A stretch of 64,000 nucleotides of DNA from Humulus lupulus (lineage: Eukaryota > Streptophyta > Magnoliopsida > Rosales > Cannabaceae), in the NCBI RefSeq assembly GCF_963169125.1, contig NC_084797.1, positions 89,065,868-89,129,867 of the forward strand. The letters run 5' to 3'. The position numbers were made by a program, and so were the translations under genes. Shown here one piece after another: positions 11,284 through 23,706 of this stretch (position 1 is its first letter; each line of letters begins with the position of its first letter). The notes beneath the pieces were generated by a model. That model was not told the DNA's origin. It did not search any database and saw only the letters and a program-made list of their open reading frames with translations.

Positions 11284-12839
11284 CTTTTTCCCTATCCCCC
11301 TTAGGCTCACTTGTCTTCTATTTATTATGAATTTCTAGAGGAAAATGGCTTGGGAAATGAAGGGAATTGAAGTTTTGAAGTGATGAATTGCAGCTGAAGA
11401 TCAAAATCGTCATTGGGGTAAGGTTATCTCTATTATTCTTTAATAAAATTCAGTTGGGTTTGAGGTTTAGAAAATTTTTAGATTTAGGATGGGTTTTGAT
11501 TTGAACTAGGGATTTGATTTGTTTTATGAGGTGTTTGTAATGCTATAAGTGTAGTGAAGAGGTTCTGGGACTTAGTTTTGACCTTAGAGCATGTTTGGAA
11601 CGATTTTTAGAGAGTTTGAAAATATGAAAACGCTGGGAAAAACTGGGTTCGCGGTGTCCCATCGGGACAATGGTCTTGAGCGTCACAACCCGCATGAACC
11701 TAGAAGGCCTAAGGGGGTTGCTGAATAGCCCATGCGCCGCGGCGCAGATTGGGGCGTGTCGCGGCCCGTGTCCCCTAGGTGAGAGCCTTGAGCTCTCTGA
11801 CTTGTAGAGCCCCACGGTGCCACTAAGAAGGGCGGCGACTCAAATAGAAAATATTGGCCAATTAGGGTTTTTATGCTCGTGAACTCAACTTAGGGGTTCA
11901 AAAAAAATCCTACTACCATGGTTGCTGGAATTCAAGGCCCTAGGGACTAAAACTAGGTGTTGACGTCTTTATTTATTTGAGATTAATGGAGGTTTAATAT
12001 TATTGTGATTTAGGGCTAAACCGAGTGGTTGACGGGGATTGTATCTAGGCCGCTTACCCAGGGCTTGCGGGGCTCAGGTAAGAAAATTGTTTTTGCCCGA
12101 AGAGCAGAGCATGGTCTGATTATTTGTAGTTAGTTTTATATGTTAATGTCTTTAATTATTAAGCCATGTATGGATGTTGAGACTAAACGGCTAGGGTCAG
12201 GATCGGTAAGGGCCGGGATCGTCAAGGGCAAGAATCGGCGTTAAGCATACTGAATGCAGGCCGCCAGGGCATGGCCGTCTAGTGAGTTGTGTTCATCTGC
12301 TCGGTTAGGACCGTGAACTCAGTGGCTGGTAATGCACCCTGATTGGCTCAGGCCGCTGTTGTGAATTATCTGCTATGTTCGCGTTAATTTATGCATTTAC
12401 TGAAATGAATTGTTATGTGCAATGTTTGTGCAATTTTCTTGTTTGGCCTTGGCTCACGGGTGCTCTATGGTACAGGTAAGAGCATGGGAAAGGCTGACCA
12501 ACCATGAGTTGGAGGGCATGGAGCGACACGTACATTTTTGGCCTACCTGGCTACCACAGCTGGGGTTGTTTTGTGGAACACGTTATAAATATTTGATTTT
12601 TTCGCCTTGGTCAACTCTATAATAACTTTTGAGTTGTAAATATGTTTAAAACAATATTTTTGGATCCCAATGTAACACTTTTATGATTTAAATAAATGTC
12701 CAAACTTTTATAATGAATTCTTTTTTGAATGAGTCATTACATTAATTGATCAGACTTTTTAGTCTAATACCTCGATTAGTGAGTTAATTGCACGTTTTAA
12801 AATCACATGGTAGTGGCTCTAAGGTAGTAGGGCATTACA
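11284..12839 (+). repeat. Element B 5' LTR, right piece
   Basis: Continues B's LTR after A and its TSD copy (11279-11283). It aligns with about 36930-38422 and ends GGCATTACA at 12839. GC-rich block (GCGCCGCGGCGCAG and relatives) at about 11645-11815, CAGGTAAG at 12074 and 12473, conserved 20-mer at 12445-12464. No gene inside. Confidence 0.9.
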
Positions 12840-12842
12840 ACT

Positions 12843-12854
12843 TCGTATTAGAGT
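12843..12854 (+). other. Element B primer-binding site (decayed)
   Basis: TTCGTATTAGAG, recognisable from TTGGTATCAGAG in D at the same spacing after the LTR. The following 250 bases to the gag start form a leader without a gene. Confidence 0.65.
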
Positions 12855-13111
12855 GTGCCAAGGTTTATGGGTCATATAGATTGACTGAATATTACTTATC
12901 TGAATTGCTTGTCTACCTGTTTATATATATATCGAGCATGATGAGTCTTTAATGCTAGGGCATGGCCCCTTTGACTGTTATATGATTGTGTTGTGTGTGC
13001 ATTGAGTTGGTTCACTATTTACGTTTGATCAGTTGAACTAGGAGGTGGTATGTTTGGATGTTGTTATCATGCCTGATGTGTGGCGTCATTGATTACAATC
13101 ATATTGAAGTT

Positions 13112-13336
13112 ATGCCTCAGCGATCAACTAGATCCCGCAGCAATATGGCCGAAGATAACAACCAGGGTCAGGACATTCGACTTCCCCATAAAAAGCTCCT
13201 CCTCGAGATGTTTGACTATAGGCCACAGAGATTGTGGCACCAGTGCTAGCCCAACCTGTGATGGAGAATAGGAGCGAGCCACTATATGAGAGGTTCAGAA
13301 AGTAACACCCTCCCACCTTTGAGGGCAGTCCAGACC
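13112..13336 (+). pseudogene. gag: Element B gag, N-terminal part
   Basis: The ATG at 13112 opens MPQRSTRSRSN, a basic start like those of A and I. A frameshift follows, then the conserved SEPLYERFRK-like segment that precedes the capsid domain. It is cut at 13336 by element C and resumes at 32103, where the codons continue without loss (a Pro-Asp-Pro-Leu stretch spans the joint). Stops and shifts make it non-functional. Confidence 0.8.
13332..13336. repeat. Target-site duplication of element C (left copy)
   Basis: AGACC; the right copy at 32098-32102 reads AAACC, one difference. Only the left copy fits the gag codons, so the right copy mutated. Confidence 0.82.
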
Positions 13337-15784
13337 TGTAACACCCTGCTAATTAGGGTCCGTTACCAAGTGTATTCAAAATCATTGCTGGACTTGCTAA
13401 AAAAGTCATTTGGACTAAACATGTGATTAAGCCACTAAAGGTTTAGGTATTAAAATTTTTGGTCAAGTCATAAACATTTCCATTGATAAAACACTTTGTT
13501 CTTACACAAGATCCCAGAAACACAAGTGTAAAAGTTGGTTACAACACCAAGGTTACATAACAAGCCGTCCTAAGTGGCAAAAGTTGGGTTCAACCCTAGC
13601 TTCCTCGAGTATCTCGGCTGTGGCGGTCGAGCGAACTGCATATGTATATATCACTGCTATCGCCCTCGGACTCATGGCTGGCCAATCTTCTCTATACCTT
13701 TACCTGCACCATGAAGCACCCGTGAGCCAAAAGACTCAGCAGGAAAATATATTAAGCAATTCACGGAGTAATATAACTGACTAACAGTAATCACTGAATC
13801 GAGCAAACACATTATACAAATCATCAACCATAGAGTTGCACAAGAGCGTGTCTCACTCCCTTCCAATTTGTTTGGCATTCGAGCCAGTTAGGCGCTTGGC
13901 GCACCCCCAAGGTGGCCTAGACATGGTGGCTTGCACTCCACGTTCGTAATGCCAATCTTAGCTCACAAGCCGAGTCCTACAAGTCCTTGATTGATAATTC
14001 AAGCCTCACATGCCCCCGACTTATAAGTCGAAGCTTTAAAACCCTCGACTTATAAGCTGAACGCCACAAATAAAATATGCCCTCAACTAATAAGTCGATC
14101 TCTAACTAGATATAACAATAATTTCCTAGTTTATAAACTGAGCTCCCTAGTCATAGCAGAAAATCACATATTTCGTTTATCATACATATATATAGATACA
14201 ATGTATTATAATACATTTAATAAAACATACATAGTCATAGTCATAATCATGCACATTCATAGGCCTAACGCCTAAATCAAGATTATACTCAGCATTCGGG
14301 CCGAGCCCCAATCATGTATATCATATTTTGGGTGCAGTTTTCAGACCTTTGGTCAAAGTGCAAGCTACAATCGAACGAATCATGAGTATGATCCCTGATC
14401 CGAGTCCTTAGCGTTGACCTAGTCACAACCATGATAAAGAATTCCTTCAACAACTAGTGAATAAAGGCAACCAGACCGAGTCCTAGCCTCCAGGACATTG
14501 AATTCTAACAAACACGGTAGTAGAATCGATCCCGAGCTCATAACGTTGAGTTCTCACACTCAAAACCTTCTCGTGGTCGAAAAACACCTTAAGAGCCGCG
14601 ACCCCATGCTCTTGTGCCACAACCCACCTTAATCCGAGGCTCAGCCTCCCCAAAACACCAGACATGCGCCGCAGACCAACCTAAGAGTCACCACGGCACG
14701 CCCTTGTGACAGAGCCCTCCTTGGATCCCTTTTTTTCTAGAGGGCTGCGACACACCAAGAACAGGGTCGCGGCCCGACCCCTTCGAACCCAGAATTCTGG
14801 GTTTTTCCTTTAGCCAATCCCAAATAAAAACAACCCAATCACACTCAAATCTTTAATTCAATCCCCTTAATCAGTATAACTCCTTTCCAGCAACAAAACC
14901 TAACTAATTAGTTGACTAAAACTCATCAAGAATCCCAAAATTCACTCTCGTAACTCACACACATGTAAACACCAAAGCTTTCAACAAAATCATAGAAGTA
15001 TCATGAAGAATTCAAATTTAAACCTTTACCTCTGAGATGATAACACCCTTGAGCTAATCCCCAATTTTCCCAAGCATAATCCTTCAATTTCCCAAGCCTT
15101 GTTCTTCAATTTCCTTAAGATTTTCCAATCTTTCAAGAAGAGGGAGAGAGAGTTACGGGAGAGAGAAATGGTTATGGTTTGTTTGCTTTGTTTTTAGTTT
15201 TCCCTCAGCTGAAGAAATACTTAAATTAAGTCTCTAATTAGGCACAAATGACCAAAATGCCCCTAGGCCAATCCAATCTCTCCAAAGCCCTCCAAGGGCA
15301 ATTCCTTAAATTGCCACTTACCATGAATTCCTGAGTGTTCCTCTGTATCCCCAACTATCTCAAAATAATAATCATTTAATCTCCGATTACCCGATAATTC
15401 CCGACAATGTACTGAATTACCAAAATACCCCTCTGCTCACCCCGAGCCAGGTATTTTACCCCGTTGTGACTTTTCTGCAAATTTTCTCACCAGGATCGCC
15501 TCGTGTCAAGTAACCCAAATATATCCATATAATAACGTGGTCTCAATCACACAGACTAAAATTTACAATTATACCCACAGCGGGTCAAATTACTAAAATG
15601 CCCCTCTTATAAGAAACGGGCCTACATACACATTTAATATTTCTAAACAAACAAGTATAATTATATTATAATATAATTCATATAATAACATGCTCATACA
15701 ATATTAACACATAATTAAAACAATTATTCCCTCCCGGTCCCCTAATCCAGGCACTAAGCCATATTAGGAATTTGGGATATTACA
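13337..15784 (-). repeat. Element C 3' LTR
   Basis: A 2.45-kb LTR running TGTAACACC...ATTACA on the plus strand, paired with 29700-32097. It has a palindrome cluster at 13986-14139, a GC-rich block with TCGCGGC words at about 14590-14785, and a relative of the conserved LTR 20-mer at about 13708-13728. Short frames inside are chance. Confidence 0.92.
13986..14139. repeat. Palindrome cluster in element C 3' LTR
   Basis: Five palindromes centred on TTATAA-like cores: 13986-14003 (degenerate), 14017-14030 (CGACTTATAAGTCG, perfect), 14044-14061, 14082-14099 and 14128-14139 (AGTTTATAAACT, perfect). Spacing is about 30 bases at first, then 38-45. The matching cluster in the other LTR is 30281-30460. 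Confidence 0.8.
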
Positions 15785-15799
15785 ACTATCCCTTCCTTA
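15785..15799 (-). other. Element C polypurine tract
   Basis: On the minus strand the purine run TAAGGAAGGGATAGT ends directly at the 3' LTR. Confidence 0.75.
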
Positions 15800-16351
15800 T
15801 AGGAATTTCATCCTTGAAATTTTACCTGAACAACTCAGGATACTGGTCCCGCACGGTTGATTCCAACTCCCAGGTCACTTCCTCGACCTTGCTGTTCCTC
15901 CATAATACCTTCACTAAAGGTATGGTTTTATTCCTCAGGACCTTGTTCCTTCTGTCTAATATCTAGATTGGCTGTTCCTCAAAGGACAAATCCTTCTGCA
16001 GCTCCAGATCTTCATAACTCATTACATGAGCCTCATCAGATACATAATCTGCAACATCAAAATATGAAACACATTGTGCATGGCCGACAACATCGGAGGT
16101 AATGCCAACCTATAAGCCACCTGATCGATCATTTCCAAGATCTCAAAAAGTCCTACAAACCAAGGGCTCGGCTTGCCCTTCTTCCCAAACCTCCTCACCG
16201 CCTTGAGTGGCAAGACTCTAAGGAAGACATAGTCTCCCACCTGGAACTCCACGTTCTTGCGCTTCGGATTCACATAACTTCTCTATCTACTTCGCTATGC
16301 AAGAATCTGAGCTCTGATCTTTTCAATGGCTTCTTTGGTCCTCTAAACTGC
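15800..16351 (-). pseudogene. Element C integrase C-terminus and chromodomain-like end
   Basis: Minus strand. After the D insertion the frame resumes in the segment that precedes the conserved VEFQVGDYVFLRVLPL (GPY/F-like module) and VAYRLALPP, then HNVFHI. A frameshift near 16025 is followed by remnants of the chromodomain-like end in other frames (relatives of [16 protein letters not shown]). Multiple stops. The codons at 16351 continue from 26088. Confidence 0.82.
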
Positions 16352-18741
16352 TGTAACGACCCAAAATTACTAATAAGGCTTAAGGACCTTGATTTGTGTG
16401 CCGGGAGGCCATAATTGGATTATGTGTGATATAAATGATTGAATTCATGCTTATATGATTATTTGGATATATGTGATGCATGACTATGTGTACTAATATG
16501 CATGTAGGCTCTGATTAGGTTATAAAGGCATAATCGTAATTTTGGCCCGTTGAGGGCATAAATGTAAATACTTGTAATAAATTTTTGAGACCACATTATT
16601 ATGTGGATATATTTGAAGTTTGCGACTCAAGGCGATCCTAGTGAGCGGTATAGCAAAAAAGTCACAGTGGGAATTTATACCTAGCTTGGGGTGACTCTAG
16701 GGGTATTTCTTGGAATTTAGGAAATGCGTTGGAGGATATTTGATATTGAGGAATATAATTGGTAATTAAATAGGTGTCGGGGCATTCTAAGGGCATTTTG
16801 GTCATTTACTCCCAATTCCCGCTAATTCTTCGAGTGTCTCTAATAATTACCGCTTACCTTTAAGGTTTAGATTTTAATGGGAGGGCAAATTGGTCATTTG
16901 GTTTAAAAATCTAAGATAAGTATCAATCTGCATTTTAGCCTTGGTGGAAAGTTTGTAGGGTAGTAGAAACTGAAAGAAACAAAAAGAAAAGAAAAGAAGG
17001 AGAAAAGAAAGAAGGCAAAAACGTGGTCAAACTCTTATGCGGTTTAGGCTTTTCTTCACCATTTCTTCAGGAACTTGAAGCTAAAATTCAGAGGAGGATT
17101 TAGGCTAAGCTTCACACTTGGGACCTTGAACAAGCTTGAGGATTCAGCAGGAATTAGTCACCCAATTGAGGTAAGTTTCAAGGTTCTTCCCTTGACTTTC
17201 AGGTTTTAGCTGAAATGGTTTTCTAAGCTGAGTTTTGATGGGAATTCTACGGAGTTAAGGCTGAGGTTTTGAGGAGTGATAGCTAAGGAGGTGTGGAGGA
17301 TAACCTAGGGTCAAATTCCCCACTGAAGGTAAGAAACTCTGGACTTGGTTACTTGAATTATGGACTGTTCTGATTGTTCTATTGAGCTTTTGAGCTTCCA
17401 GCTCAATCATAGTAGTTTCTTTATTTTGGGGTGCATGTGGTTGAGTTTTGTATGGTTGGATCATATGGGGTGAGTTATAGATGATGGTAGGCTTGTTTTG
17501 ATGTTTGGTTGAATTTTGGAAAGGTTATAGGGGGTTTTGGTTCAAGGAAATTCGAAGGAGACAAATATGGGCATTTTGGCTTTGGAAGTAACGTTGTAGC
17601 ACTAGCCCTTGGGCGCTACAGTGCTAGGCTTGGGTGCTTGGGGTGTTTTTGGCTCTGGTTGTAGCGCCATAGCGCCCAATTTAGGGCGCTGTAGCGCTAC
17701 CCTATTTCTAGAAGAGGGTTTTTGGGTTATTTCTTAGGGTTTTTGCCCGAGGGCTCGAGGTTTGGTTCCACCACCCCATTTGGAGCTTCCCGAGGGCTCG
17801 GAATTAGTCCCGAGGCTAGATTTTGGAATTGTAGTTTGGTGATGATATTAATTCATGGTTGTGACTAGGTGTACACTAGGGCTCAGTCGGGATTGTGCTT
17901 GAGGTCATTTTCACTAATAAAGCTATCGGAACCTAAAGGTAAGAAACTACACCCGGTTACATATATATATGCATGATGTGATGGATGGTATTATACCATG
18001 GACATATGATAAGCGACCTAAGAGTCCCAAAATCAATATTTGCGCACAGGGCGCAGCTCGGCCACTGGTAGTTGAGGACAGTTTAATAATCACTGAGCTC
18101 GGTTTAAGCACGTCGGAGTCAGTGGGATAAACATGGGGTGCGATCTAAGGGTGTCGACCCTAGTTAATATATGAATTGGTTATTGATGATATTTGATGAA
18201 CTTGGTATGGTGGATGCCTAATTATGTAACTATTATGGATTGTTGAGTATATGGCTAAGCTTTATGAGTTGTCTAATTGTTGATTTGTAAATTAATTGTT
18301 TAATGACTGTACTTTGTTATTTGGGTTCTTGCTGGGCCTTGGCTCATGGGTGCTACGTGGTGCAAGTAAAGGCAAAAGCATAGTGGACCAGTCCTGTGTT
18401 GGAGAGCTTTGGGGTTGAATGTACATAGTTAGCTGATCGGCCCCCACGGCCGAGGAGTGGTACAGGATGGGAAAAGCCTAAATGTCTATTTTTCCCTTAG
18501 AGTGGCTAGTAGCTGTACTTTTATCCTGAAATTTTGTTAACTGTCATTTAAATGTTATTACTATTGGGATCCCATGTTCAAAATGTTTGATTATATGAAG
18601 TGTAACTTTTGTGACCGAAATCTTTTAACCATAGCTCAGTTATAGTTTCAGTAACATGTTTCTAACTAAATGACTTGATTAGCAAGTCTTGCACCTTTAT
18701 AAACACACAGTGTAATGGTCTTGGCTATCCAGGGCGTTACA
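16352..18741 (+). repeat. Element D 5' LTR
   Basis: TGTAACGACC...GGCGTTACA, 2390 bases. The GC-rich block at about 17590-17705 is built of GCGCTACAG/TAGCGC words. GGTAAG occurs near 17169, 17328 and 17938, and GTAAAGG follows the 20-mer at 18336-18355 (one change, CATGGG). TATAAACACACAG is near the end. No gene inside. Confidence 0.93.
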
Positions 18742-18744
18742 ACT

Positions 18745-18756
18745 TGGTATCAGAGC
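18745..18756 (+). other. Element D primer-binding site
   Basis: TGGTATCAGAGC, a perfect 12-base match to the initiator Met-tRNA 3' end, three bases after the LTR. The leader from 18757 to 19140 holds no gene and one copy of the ATGCTTATTAGCAT inverted repeat (18966-18979). Confidence 0.92.
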
Positions 18757-19140
18757 GTCCTAGGTTTAAGGGTTCCTGAAGACTGGCTGGACATGTACAT
18801 TCACCGCGAAAGACAAGCTCGACTTAGGGTTTGGTAATCGTGTATACATGATTATATGTTTAAATGATTAGAAAGGAATATGAATGCTGATATCTGTATG
18901 ATTAATATGAAGCATGAGATACTGATAGGGCTTAGCCCTTGACTATTATGTGATGATATTGAGGCATGCTTATTAGCATTGCTGTGCATGTGAATGAATA
19001 TAAGATGAATACTTGGATAAACTGTTATACCTTGATTGTTTGTGAATGTTTGAGTTCCAATGATGGATCATGGAAGGATTATTACCCTGTCATCATAGTC
19101 TGACCACCGAGTCGTTGATTTCAGATTAACTTGGATAGCT

Positions 19141-20243
19141 ATGCTTTTGTACGACTTACCAGCAGTAGGTGTGAGTCAAGGGATGATGACCAGGGCCAGA
19201 CCTCTTCACCAGTCCCTGAGAACTGGTAGCAACTTATGGCAGACATGCAAGCATGGCTACAGAGCCAGGATGAGCATATCCAAATTATGCAACAGCTGGC
19301 TCAATCAGGGAGTGCTGCCCCTATTGTGCCACCTGTAGTGGTACTAGTTGTACAGCCAGTAGAGGTTGGGAACAGATGGGAGCTGTTGTATGAGTGGTTC
19401 AGGAAGCAGCAACCCCCAATTTTTTAGGGAGGACCTGATCCACTGAAGGCCGAACAGTGGATGACTATGATTACTACTATCCTGGATTTCATGAGGGTAG
19501 AAGGATATGACAAAGTGGCTTGTGCCACATATATGCTAAGAGAGGATGCCCGCATCTCATGGGAAGTGGCATCACAGACTAGGGATGTTACCACTCTGAG
19601 TTGGGAAGGATTTAAGGATTTATTCAGCCAGAAGTATTACAATGTTGCCATCAGAGTAGCGAAGGTGAATGAATTTGTGGGGTTGGTTCAGGGTAGTATG
19701 ACAGTCACAGAATATGTTTTGAAGTTTGACAGACTTGCAAAGTTTGCACCAGATCTTGTGCCTACTGATACAGCTAGGCAAGACAGATTTATCAGAGGGC
19801 TTAATGCTATGATAGCCCGAGATGTGATAATTACGATAGTTCCTGGGGGAACAACTTATGCCCAGGCTGTGGAGAAGGCTCTTACCACTGAGGAAGTGGA
19901 GAATAAGATCAGGAGGGAGAGTGCGGTAAGGCGGGAGGGCCCCAGGGCGGTGCCTCCATACTTGGGATCTAGTAGGGGCAGAGGCCCCAGTGATTTGAAG
20001 AGGAAGACCCTTGATACTTTGACTGCTCCTGGTCCTGATAGGAGAGGTCGGGGTAATCAGGGTGGTCGTCAGGGAGGCGATGATTCATGGAGAAGCTATC
20101 TTGAGTGCACAAGGTGCAGAAGACGCCATCCGAGTGAATGTTGGGCTAAGACCTGTTATGTGTGTGGGGTGGTAGGACATCTAAAGAAAGACTGCCCGAC
20201 AGTGAAGAAAGGGGAAGCAGGGAAGGTGGACAGCTTGACTTGA
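19141..20243 (+). pseudogene. gag: Element D gag
   Basis: The ATG at 19141 is at the same place as the gag starts of A and I, but a frameshift in the first 80 bases moves the conserved frame to the one running through 19236. The capsid-like domain spans about 19440-19850 (motifs WEGFKDLFSQKYYN, LKFDRLAKFAPDLVP, FIRGLNAMIARDV). A basic Arg/Gly linker and an intact CCHC zinc knuckle (CYVCGVVGHLKKDC, about 20156-20197) follow. A TAG at about 19424 and a TGA at 20241 break the polyprotein. Confidence 0.88.
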
Positions 20244-20760
20244 GCTCAAGTGTTCACCCTGACACAGGCAGAGGCCGAGGCTAGTCCCTCAGTAGTGCAG
20301 GTCAGCTTTCTAGCGCTGGCTCTCCTTTTACTGTATTGATTGACTCTGGTGCTACACATTCCTTTATTTCTAGTAAGGTGATTGATATATTGTGTAGACC
20401 TAGTGAGTACTGTACCGCAGGGTTTGGGACTATACTGTCTACAGGGGAACTGGTAGTTTCTAGGAGATGGATTTGAGCACTGCCAGTGTTAGTTGATGGT
20501 AGAGAATTTTCTGTAGATTTGATTGAGCTAGATATGGAGGACTTCGACATGATTCTATGAATGGATTGGCTGGTCAGATATGGGACTACTATTGACTATA
20601 GGAAGAAGATTGTGGCGTTTGAGCCAGAGGAAGAGGATCCCTTTGTCTTCCTGGGAGCGGTATGTGGACCCCGCATACCTATAGTTTCAGCGCTGAGAGC
20701 TAGAGACCTATTACAGGGAGGATGTGTAGGTTTCCTAGCCAGTGTGGTAAACACCACTAG
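20244..20760 (+). pseudogene. Element D protease and linker
   Basis: Aspartic protease domain with the catalytic DSGATHSF near 20341-20364 and a following strand with FDMIL and MDWLVRYG. A one-base loss near 20300 puts the start out of frame, and TGA codons occur at about 20476 and 20559. After the domain an open frame of 163 codons (20561-21052) leads through the protease-RT linker (ALRARDLLQGG) into RT. Confidence 0.85.
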
Positions 20761-22170
20761 AGTATTGCCAGCAGGGCCAGGAGAGACTAGATTGGTTTGT
20801 GGATTTTTAGATGTATTCCTTGAGTACTTACCAGGGCTGCCACCAAATAGGGAGATTCAGTTCGTCATTGATTTGGCACCAGGGACAGAGCCAGTGTCAA
20901 GAGCACCGTATAGAATGGCACTGGCAGAACTAAAGGAGTTGAGGATACAATTACAGGAGCTTCTGGATTTGGGGTTCATCAGGCCAAGTTTCCCCCCTTG
21001 GGGTGCCCCAGTTTTGTTTGTGAAGAAGAAGGACAGGACTCTGAGAATGTGAATAGACTACAAGGAATTGAACAAGTTAACTATCAAGAATAAGTATCCT
21101 CTACCAAGGATGAACGACTTGTTCGATCAACTACAGGGTAAGATGGTGTTTTGAAAGATTGATCTTTGATCTGGTTATCACCAGCTGAGGATCAAGGAGG
21201 AGGACATACCGAAGACGGACTTTCGAACGAGGTATAGGCATTATGAGTTTCTGTTCATGTTGTTTGGTTTGACCAATGCCCCAGTAGCCTTCATGGACTT
21301 AATGAACAGGGTGTTCAAAGATTTCATGGATCAGTTTGTTATTGTCTTCATCGACGACATCTTAGTGTACTCCAGTTCAGAGGAAGAGCATGAGCGACAT
21401 CTACAACAGGTTCTACAGAGGTTGAGGGAGCATCAGTTGTATGCCAAGTTTAAGAAGTGTGAATTTTGGCTACCAAAAGTGATATTTCTTTGACATATTA
21501 TTAGTGTTGATGGGATTAAGGTGGATCCGTCTAAGGTGGAGGCAATTAGAGATTGGTCGAGGCCAAGGAACGCCTCGGAGGTTCAGAGTTTCCTTGGGTT
21601 AGCAAGTTACTACAAACGGTTTGTAGAAGGGTTCTCAAAGATCACTGCACCGATGACAGAATTGACACGGAAGAATTTGAAGTTCGTCTGGTCAAAGAAG
21701 TGTGAGAACAGTTTCCAGGAATTGAAGAGGCAACTAATTACTGCACCTATGCCGAGTCTTCCTTCGGAGGAAGGAAAGTTTGTTGTTTATTTCGTTGCAT
21801 CCAGGGTGGGTTTAGGCAGTGTGTTGATGCAGAATGAGAAGGTCATAACTTATGCTTCACGACAGCTGAAGGAGTATGAGCAATGGTACCCTACCCATGA
21901 TTTGGAGTTAGCAGCGGTGGTATTTTCACTGAAGGTTTGGCGCCACTATGTGTATGAGGAGAAGTGCGCGATATACACCGATCACAAGAGTTTGAAGTAA
22001 TTCTTCACACAGAAGGACGTGAGCATGAAGCAAAGATGTTGGCTGGAGTTGGTAAAAGACTATGACTGTGATATTCTTTACCATCCAGGGAAAGCCAATG
22101 TCGTGGCGAATGCGTTGAGCCGGAGGGGCCCAGGTCAGTTATATAGTTCTACCCAAATTTTGAGAGAGTT
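20761..22170 (+). pseudogene. Element D reverse transcriptase and RNase H
   Basis: RT starts near ETRLVCGFLDVF and includes [28 protein letters not shown] and an intact active site [13 protein letters not shown] (about 21334-21372). RNase H follows the [13 protein letters not shown] motif, but its first catalytic Asp is lost: VVYFVASR stands where A, I and H-adjacent copies read VVYCDASR. Stops include TGA near 21050, 21154 and 21492 and TAA near 21998. Several fit C-to-T change of CGA or CAG codons. RT chemistry could be conserved; RNase H could not. Confidence 0.88.
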
Positions 22171-22289
22171 AGCTCATGAGATGACCAGAGAAGGGATAGA
22201 ATTGATGGTGGGTCGGTTGGCCAACATTACTCTGCAGTCGACCCTGCTAGAGCAGATTAAGGAAGGACGGTTGGTAGATACTTAGTTAC

Positions 22290-23670
22290 AAAAGGTTAGA
22301 GAGAATGTCCTGGCAAGAGTAGTTAAGGACTATTCTATTTCTGAGGTTGGTTTGCTACGGTATCAGGGGCGGGTTTGTGTTCCAGCTGATGTGGGGATCA
22401 GACAAGAGATATTGGATGAGTCGTGTACTATGCCGTACTCACTTCATCCGGGTACCACGAAGATGTATCAGGATCTACGAATGTTATATTGGTGGCCCGG
22501 GAAGAAGAAGGATGTAGTGAAGTACGTGGCCAAATGTTTGACCTGTCAGTAGGTGAAAGCTGAGCATCAGCGACCAGCAGGGTTGCTTCAGCCTTTAGGA
22601 ATCCCTTAATGGAAATGGGAGGAGGTTACGATGGATTTTGTGGGAGGTTTACCCAGGACTGTAGGGCTTCATGACTCGGTGTGGGTGATAGTGGACAGAT
22701 ACACCAAGTCAGCTCATTTTCTTCCAGTAAAGACAACATATACAATGGATCAGTATGTAGATTTATATGTGAGGGAGATCATTCATCCCCATGGGGTTCC
22801 AAAGTCTATTGTGTCAGACCGGGATCCTATCTTTACCTCCAAGTTTTGGGGTAGTTTGCAGAAGGCTATGGGGACTTCGTTGAAGTTTAGCATAGCCTTT
22901 CATCCTCAAACTGATGGATAGTCTGAGAGGACGATTCTGGTATTGGAAGATATGCTCTGGGCGTGTGTGATCGACTTTGAGGGATCTTGGAGTAAGTATC
23001 TCCCGTTGATTGAATTTTCATACAATAACAATTATCATTCATCGATTGGTATGGCTCCATATGTGCTGTTATATGGAAGGAAATGCAGATCACCCATTCA
23101 TTGGGATGAAATGGGTGAAAGGAAGTACTTGGGGCCAGACATGGTTCAGAAGACAAATGAAGCTATTGAGAAGATCCGAGCTAGGATGGTCGCCCCACAG
23201 AGCTTACAGAAAAGCTACGCTGATCCCAAGCATAGGGACGTGGAGTTCCAGGTTGGGGACCATGTGTTTATTCGAGTTTCACCACTACGAGGGGTGAGGA
23301 GATTTGGGAAGAAGGCCAAGCTAAGCCCTAGATTCATCGGACCTTTTGAGATCCTGTAAAGGATCGGTCAGGTGGCTTACAGGTTAGCTTTGCCACCATC
23401 ATTGTTAGGAGTTCATCCATATTCCATGTTTCGATGCTCCGTAAGTACGTCTCAGATACAACACATGTACTGAAATATGAAGATCTAGAATTACAGAAAG
23501 ATTTATCCTATGAGGAGCAACCAGTTTAGATTTTGGATTGGCAGGATAAAGTAATACGAAATAAGACGATTCCTCTGGCTAAGGTGTTATGGAGGAATAG
23601 TAGGGTCGAGGAGGCGATCTGGGAGCTTGAGTCAGCGATGCGGGATCCGTATCTCGAATTATTCAAGTAA
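22290..23670 (+). pseudogene. Element D integrase and chromodomain-like C-terminus
   Basis: The zinc-binding region includes [12 protein letters not shown] and CLTCQ, with a TAG just after it. The catalytic core keeps Asp in TMDFVGG, Asp in VSDRDPIF and Glu in SERTI, but a TAG replaces the Gln before SERTI (about 22919). The GPY/F-like module (VEFQVGDHVFIRVSPL to [10 protein letters not shown]) runs to about 23355, then a stop and a small deletion. The chromodomain-like segment (about 23470-23640) is in another frame and the ancestral stop is TAA at 23668. Confidence 0.87.
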
Positions 23671-23690
23671 ATTTCGAGGACGAAATTCTC

Positions 23691-23706
23691 ATTAGAAGGG
23701 GGTAGT
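23691..23706 (+). other. Element D polypurine tract
   Basis: ATTAGAAGGGGGTAGT, ending at the first base of the 3' LTR. Confidence 0.82.

Noticed and set aside
878..13378. Cellular promoters or genes between elements
   Set aside because: Every stretch checked is accounted for by LTR, leader or gag-pol remnants; short frames in LTRs have no family features.
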